This document shows positions 13,151 through 17,312 of a DNA stretch of 17,312 nt, piece by piece. The notes below the pieces were generated by a model that was given only the letters and a program-made list of their open reading frames with translations, was not told the DNA's origin and ran no database searches. Each line of letters opens with the position of its first letter. The stretch's first letter is position 1. The DNA comes from JBFEYJ01 sp041563315 (lineage in GTDB: Bacteria; Pseudomonadota; Gammaproteobacteria; Thiohalomonadales; Thiohalomonadaceae): contig JBFFNE010000065.1 in the NCBI GenBank assembly GCA_041563315.1, forward strand, positions 1 to 17,312, read 5' to 3'. The position numbers and the translations under genes were made by a program.

Positions 13151-14101
13151 CTACCTACCACGACGAAATTTTCCAGGTGTGAGATGATGCTTTTTGTTGA
13201 ACTCGCGGCAGAGATGAGCGCTATCATTAAATCCTGCATAGTGACTTATTTCCGATAGCGTCATGCTAGAGGCAAGGAGAAGTCTTTCTGCAGCCTTTAT
13301 TCTCATGTCATTATAAACTTTGGCATAACTCGTCCCTTCTGCATGGAGTTTTCGCTGCAGGGACCGAGAAGAGATGTTGAGTTTGGATGCGGTTATTTTT
13401 ATGGGAGGACGGCATGATAGGTCCTCTGCCAATAAATGTTGAAGATTATAAAGTAAAGAATCTGTACAACCACCTCCGTTACCATCAATATTTTCGAGGA
13501 AAAAGTCATCCATTCCCTCAATGCGATAGGAGCGCTCAAGTCTGGTCCAGCGGTAACGCCAGCGTGTGAACATTTCTATTGATAGAGGTTTTATATTGAC
13601 ACTTGATAATATGTTGTAGAGCTCTCTAGAGCGCACTGACTCCCATTCCACCGTAAGATCACGGCAGCCATATTCAGATAGGACGCCTTTAAGAATACTG
13701 CAAACAAACATGTCATCAGCAGGAATGGAAGGAGGACCGGCAAAATAAACATCTTCGACAGTGAAGTAATTTTCTCCTTCTTCTATAACCTCAAGTCTAC
13801 GTGATTGATGAAAAAGTGGTGCATGGGATGAAATCTTATTGACCAGTGAAACGGGTGTCGATGAGTTATACAGAAGGAAAAACAGGGGGGATGCGGGGGC
13901 ATGCAAAGGGAATTTTTCACAAAGCTGCAAAAATTGTTCGGGTCCGAACTGCTGTAATAAGCAGTTCACAAGCGCAGTCCGGTCCGGCTCTTCTGTTTGA
14001 CCCTGCTCCTGCCATTGGCGGCGGCAGTCGCTAACTACGTCTGGTAGCACCTTGAACATGGCAGAGTAAAGCAGGTATTCGAGGTGGGTCCGGTGGCGCA
14101 T
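13151..14101 (-). CDS. AraC-family regulator with uncharacterised N-terminal domain (paralogue A)
   Basis: 316 residues. The C-terminal AraC DNA-binding domain (about 215-314) has both helix-turn-helix units: I-T-A-S-K-L-N-I-S-S-R-S-L-Q-R-K-L (236-252) and L-S-E-I-S-H-Y-A-G-F-N-D-S-A-H-L-C-R-E-F (282-301), then L-T-P-G-K-F-R. The first 205 residues are not the usual cupin or PAS-like sensor. They match the paralogue at 15673-16656 along their length: M-F-K-V-L-P-D-V near the start, G-P-E-Q-F-L-Q-L, F-H-Q-S-R-R-L-E-V (97-105), Cys134 and Cys146 (C-x11-C), V-E-W-E-S-V and T-R-W-R-Y-R-W (179-185). AAGGAAGG about ten bases before the ATG fits the start. It is divergent from the diiron-protein gene and probably controls it. 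Confidence 0.88.
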   Translation of the reverse strand: MRHRTHLEYLLYSAMFKVLPDVVSDCRRQWQEQGQTEEPDRTALVNCLLQQFGPEQFLQLCEKFPLHAPASPLFFLLYNSSTPVSLVNKISSHAPLFHQSRRLEVIEEGENYFTVEDVYFAGPPSIPADDMFVCSILKGVLSEYGCRDLTVEWESVRSRELYNILSSVNIKPLSIEMFTRWRYRWTRLERSYRIEGMDDFFLENIDGNGGGCTDSLLYNLQHLLAEDLSCRPPIKITASKLNISSRSLQRKLHAEGTSYAKVYNDMRIKAAERLLLASSMTLSEISHYAGFNDSAHLCREFNKKHHLTPGKFRRGR

Positions 14102-14653
14102 GTGTCCAATACCTTCCTTGGTAAATAATTTGTGTCGGATAATATTACAAAATTACCTGACAGGTGTCCTGTCTTTACTGGGAAATGACCAATGACGACA
14201 TAAACCACCCATTATTATGCTAGATGCTAGGTCATACAATAGAGCACTATTGCTATTTGGGTCGTTAAGTGGTTAAGCAACTATAAATATAAATTATGAA
14301 TCTATTATTCTTTTTATAAAGAATATGAGTGATTTTAGCAAGTAGTGGCGCGTTTATTCAATTATTTGGCAGTTTTGTGCAAGCGTAGTGGCATGATTTG
14401 CTGGCATAGTTGCCATTATAGTTGCTCTATGTGCGTTTCCTGGTCAAGGGAGGCGAGTGTTAAAAGGAATCAGTATAGGATACCCCTGAGGTGTAGGCTT
14501 GGGGCATGGAATATAATACTCAGTGGCAGTTCAACTCAAATCTGTAAAAAACGGAGTGTGTGGAGTGCTTTGACTAGATGAATTCTTAAGTGTTTAAGTC
14601 ATGGATGGAGCGCAGTCCTTTAGTGCGCATGTAAAGAAATATAAGGAGTTATT
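14102..14653. promoter_or_regulatory. 552-base divergent control region with several repeats
   Basis: It lies between paralogue A and the diiron-protein gene. It holds GACAGG-TGT-CCTGTC (14159-14173), overlapping ACCTG-A-CAGGT (14155-14165); a tandem repeat ATGCTAG x2 (14217-14230); a direct repeat GTTAAG-TG-GTTAAG (14264-14277); and TATTCTTT-TTAT-AAAGAATA (14306-14325). A TATAAT at 14512-14517 may serve the diiron gene, leaving a leader of about 130 bases. AraC proteins typically bind direct repeats. A GTG frame at 14345-14581 has no ribosome binding site and is not credited. Confidence 0.5.
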
Positions 14654-15466
14654 ATGCCTGTCGTATTGTATGAAGATAGTAATCATAAATGTATTGCCTT
14701 TTCCGATCTGGTGACCTGTGGTGATGACTGGGACAAAGATAACGAGGAACAGGTCTGCGAAAGTGTCCAGGCAACGCAGTTTCTGATCATTAATAATGAG
14801 CACGCAGCTTTAATCGATCCTGGAGGAAATCTTACCTATAGCCGTTTGTATATGGCGATCAATCAGTACGTCGCACCCAGGAACCTGGACTTTGTAATCG
14901 CTTCTCACCAGGACCCGGATATTGTCGCCTCGTTGAATAAATGGATAGTGGGCACAAAGTGTAAAGTTATTGTGCCGGAGTTGTGGAAACGCTTTGTGCC
15001 TCACTTTTGCAGCCCAGGCGCCACCAAAGGGCGCCTGCTTGGTATACCTGATCAGGGAATGGATATCGAAATCGGCGGGGCAGCAATAAAGGCCGTTCCT
15101 GCACATTTTCTCCATTCAGAAGGGAATTTTCATTTCTATGATCCAATTAGTCGGATTCTTTTTACAGGCGATCTCGGGGCTTCTATGGTACATGAAACGC
15201 TTTGCGCAAAGCCCGTAAAGGATTTCAAACAGCATGTACGCACAATGGAAGGTTTTCACCGGCGCTACATGAATGGAAACAAGGTCTTGCGCTACTGGGT
15301 TAATATGGTGCGTGGGTTGGACATAGATATGATCGTTCCCCAGCACGGTGGTGTATTTCAGGGGGAAAAGAGCATTAATGAGTTTTTGGCCTGGCTGGAA
15401 AACCTGCAGTGTGGTATTGATATCCTTACCCAGGATAATTACAAGGTTCCAGGGCATGCTGCATAA
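14654..15466 (+). CDS. MBL-fold diiron protein of the ODP/flavodiiron type
   Basis: 270 residues, one metallo-beta-lactamase-like domain with no flavodoxin part. All flavodiiron-type metal ligands are in place: H85-x-D87-x-D89 in S-H-Q-D-P-D-I, H154 in F-L-H-S-E-G-N-F, D173 in F-T-G-D-L-G-A and H231 in P-Q-H-G-G. The residue after D89 is Ile where many relatives have a second His, which is not an iron ligand in some flavodiiron structures. Stand-alone domains of this kind (ODP) bind O2 at a diiron centre and act as sensors rather than reductases in chemotaxis; the family may also handle NO. AAGGAG five bases before the ATG is an excellent ribosome binding site. It lies between two paralogous AraC regulators, which suggests a gas- or redox-response role. 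A hydrolase role is possible but less likely. Confidence 0.88.
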   Translation: MPVVLYEDSNHKCIAFSDLVTCGDDWDKDNEEQVCESVQATQFLIINNEHAALIDPGGNLTYSRLYMAINQYVAPRNLDFVIASHQDPDIVASLNKWIVGTKCKVIVPELWKRFVPHFCSPGATKGRLLGIPDQGMDIEIGGAAIKAVPAHFLHSEGNFHFYDPISRILFTGDLGASMVHETLCAKPVKDFKQHVRTMEGFHRRYMNGNKVLRYWVNMVRGLDIDMIVPQHGGVFQGEKSINEFLAWLENLQCGIDILTQDNYKVPGHAA

Positions 15467-15672
15467 GTTATGATGGTTATTAGTATGTAAATTGAGAGAA
15501 GAAGAAAACACGCAGCTACGAAGTATCTTCTGTTCAACTACTACGATTCAGTGGAATCAAGTCCGCGTTTTTCGATGACGATCTGTAGTGGTGCCTCGAT
15601 TGGAGCTCACTCGGCGGGGTGCTGTTATTCCCGGCGGGCTAGCCATTTGCCCTGTGCCGGAGAGTGGAGAAA

Positions 15673-16656
15673 ATGTTGCCGGAAACGACACACATGGAAC
15701 GGATGATCATGGGTGCAATGGACAAAGTTGCGCCTGATGTGCACAAACGATGCTGGAAAAAAAACGGGGGCGAGGATATTGGTCCATCGCCGCCTGACAA
15801 GATGCTGCTGTTGCAGGAACTGATGGATGCCAAAGGGCCTGAGGCGATACTGAGCTTGCCAGAGAATATTCCTGAAGATGCATTATATTCATCACTGCTT
15901 TACATTTTCCTGAATTCAGCCTCACCGATTGAGCTAATGGAAAAGTTTAATCGCTACGACAGGTACTTTCACCCGACACGAAGAGTGGAATTGCGGGCTT
16001 CCGGACCAAATTTTGTTGATGTCGAAAACGTTGCCGATATAGACGATAAGCCAAGGGCGGTGGAAGAGTTGTTTTTATGCGGTGTTCTTAGCTATATCCT
16101 TTCGCGGAACGGGTGCCAGGGCATGGAAGTGGAGTGGTTGTCAGTCTGCACCGAGAGCCTGCTGCATGTACTCACAGCGATGGATGTCTTACCCCCCCCC
16201 TTGGAGCAGCATACGCGTTGGCGTTTTACATGGCGTGAACATAATCGTCGAGGCCAGATAGCCGGTCTGGATCAGTTTCTTTCCAGCTATGCTGAACCCT
16301 TTAGGCATAGTAGTAAGGTCAGGGTCACAGAAATGGTGGAGAAGTTTTTGGAGAACGACCTCGGAAGAAAACCGGGAATGGCAGTGGCGGCAGATATGCT
16401 TGGGATGTCGGTGCGCAGTTTTCAGCGAAAAATGCGTGAAGAGGGGACGACCTATACACGCCTATTTAATGAGCTTCGGATCAAGGTGGCTTCTCGAATG
16501 TTACGCCACTCAACTGCAAGTGTGACGGAGGTAGGTTTTGTCTGTGGCTTCAGGGATAGTTCACATTTCAGTCGTGAGTTTAAAAAAGTGCAACAAATGT
16601 CACCGAAAAGTTATCGTGAAAGTTATCACTGTCGTCGTCGGAAAGAAAACTCCTGA
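15673..16656 (+). CDS. AraC-family regulator with uncharacterised N-terminal domain (paralogue B)
   Basis: 327 residues from the chosen start MLPETTH. The C-terminal AraC domain (about 218-316) has M-A-V-A-A-D-M-L-G-M-S-V-R-S-F-Q-R-K-M (236-254) and T-E-V-G-F-V-C-G-F-R-D-S-S-H-F-S-R-E-F (285-303). The N-terminal domain is shared with paralogue A: A-M-D-K-V-A-P-D-V, G-P-E-A-I-L-S-L, Y-F-H-P-T-R-R-V-E-L (98-107), Cys136 and Cys148 (C-x11-C), M-E-V-E-W-L-S-V and H-T-R-W-R-F-T-W. A GTG at 15664 would add three residues, but GGAG at 15659-15662 is well placed for 15673, and the alignment with paralogue A also starts there. A C9 run (16192-16200) codes P-P-P in the linker. It follows the diiron gene by 206 bases on the same strand. 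Confidence 0.87.
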   Translation: MLPETTHMERMIMGAMDKVAPDVHKRCWKKNGGEDIGPSPPDKMLLLQELMDAKGPEAILSLPENIPEDALYSSLLYIFLNSASPIELMEKFNRYDRYFHPTRRVELRASGPNFVDVENVADIDDKPRAVEELFLCGVLSYILSRNGCQGMEVEWLSVCTESLLHVLTAMDVLPPPLEQHTRWRFTWREHNRRGQIAGLDQFLSSYAEPFRHSSKVRVTEMVEKFLENDLGRKPGMAVAADMLGMSVRSFQRKMREEGTTYTRLFNELRIKVASRMLRHSTASVTEVGFVCGFRDSSHFSREFKKVQQMSPKSYRESYHCRRRKENS

Positions 16657-16744
16657 GCGCTATTGCTACGTCGAAAAGATACAGCCGACGTGTGTCATGT
16701 TTCCTCATGAATCAGCTGTAAACTGAGTGCAATAGCTATTTTTA

Positions 16745-16766
16745 GGCGATTAATACGCCATTTTTT
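16745..16766 (+). terminator. rho-independent terminator after paralogue B
   Basis: GGCG (16745-16748), loop ATTAATA, CGCC (16756-16759), then ATTTTTT. The stem is short but all G-C and the T-run is good. It lies about 90 bases after the stop codon of the AraC gene. Confidence 0.65.
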
Positions 16767-17312
16767 GCAAATATCTCAAGTAGCCGTCGAGAGTTGTTGG
16801 TAACAGTTTGCGTTAGCCTTTGAGGCTGTTCATGACGTTTTGTGTCAACTGATTTTCTGGAGTGTTGCGTCATTACGCAGGAGCTTGGTCATGTTCCCCG
16901 AGGTGATGTTTTCCACCAAGCTGTGATAGAAGTATCGAGCCGAAAACATCAAGTTGCAGGAGGCCATGAGGGGCGACGCTAATCTGCATAAGTCCTGATG
17001 CATTTTGCTCCAGTGCCAGACGATTCGCGCGTGGTCGCTCGCTGATGGTTTTGAAATTGCTGACCGGTGAGTTCGGTACTGCACAATTTCCTGGCTGAAT
17101 AACAAAAACAGTTCAGTTTTGACTTCCTGAAGTCTGACCGAAGTGAACCGCTGTGCAGGGGATGCTGAAGCATCCAGGGATGAGCAAGTCTATCCCGCAC
17201 TGGCCATGCAGGTGGGTCAAGTGACCGTCACCTGGGAAGATCACCAGCCCGGCCACACGATATGTCATGGCCAGTGAGGGTAAGGCCCGAGAGCGCTGCC
17301 GTTTTACTGCGC
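16767..17312. other. about 545 bases without a recognisable gene
   Basis: Minus frames at 16845-17105 and 16979-17200 and several plus frames are open, but none shows a start signal or a family pattern. A plus frame running to the window edge (about 17230-17312) may be the start of, or a relic of, a gene continuing outside. No RNA gene or insertion sequence was recognised. Confidence 0.35.

Noticed and set aside
14370..14390. Sigma-54-like TGGCA...TGC motif upstream of the diiron gene
   Set aside because: The spacing between the GG and GC elements is one base too short for a -24/-12 promoter.
14345..14581. Cys-rich 78-codon frame with GTG start upstream of the diiron gene
   Set aside because: No ribosome binding site, composition unlike a protein, and it lies in the control region with a TATAAT inside it.
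16845..17200. Minus-strand frames at the right end as a possible transposase relic
   Set aside because: No DDE, HUH or other transposase motif, no terminal repeats and no target duplication could be seen.

Overview
The window looks like part of a gammaproteobacterial chromosome. The evidence is the protein content: a PA4780-type RIO1-like kinase, a LexA/YebG pair, a DUF4395 membrane protein, a YkgJ-type cysteine-cluster protein, AraC and LysR regulators, and a periplasmic MsrB. I cannot name the species. Coding density is low for a free-living bacterium. Four decayed genes can be read by eye (GGDEF remnant, second PhnD-like gene, GNAT acetyltransferase, ABC-F ATPase) and several gaps of 350-720 bases hold nothing recognisable. 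That suggests a genome losing genes, for example in a host-associated lineage. Some frameshifts sit in homopolymers, so assembly error has to be excluded.

Layout. 1-163: 3' part of a broken GGDEF gene. 246-713 (minus): small membrane-anchored protein resembling a PapD-like N-domain. 1213-1701 (minus): exported MsrB. 1815-2165: internally deleted copy of the PhnD-like gene at 4234-5058. 2372-3229 (minus): RIO1-like kinase, with a dead GNAT gene upstream at 3434-4018. 4234-5058: orphan PhnD-like binding protein preceded by a perfect CRP-type site centred 61.5 bases upstream of the predicted start of transcription. 5316-7506: DUF6629 membrane protein, a two-helix membrane protein and a CvfB/YitL-type S1 RNA-binding protein. 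7877-8761 (minus) and 8855-9334: divergent LysR regulator and DUF4395 protein around a LysR-type palindrome. 9809-10312: ABC-F ATPase remnant, cut just before Walker B. 10398-11469: lexA and yebG, an SOS pair. 12194-12885: convergent YkgJ-type and small hypothetical genes around a 16-C tract.

The most interesting part is 13151-16656. A metallo-beta-lactamase-fold protein carrying the full flavodiiron-type ligand set, like oxygen-binding ODP proteins, lies between two paralogous AraC-family regulators. These two share an N-terminal domain I do not recognise, with a conserved C-x11-C pair and an F-H-x-x-R-R motif. The divergent intergenic region carries a cluster of direct and inverted repeats. 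I infer an oxygen-, NO- or redox-responsive module. A second notable point is lexA: its upstream region has two GTTC-N7-GTTC elements, the SOS box type known from Alphaproteobacteria rather than the CTGT-N8-ACAG type usual in Gammaproteobacteria, followed by a four-codon upstream ORF that overlaps the lexA start codon.
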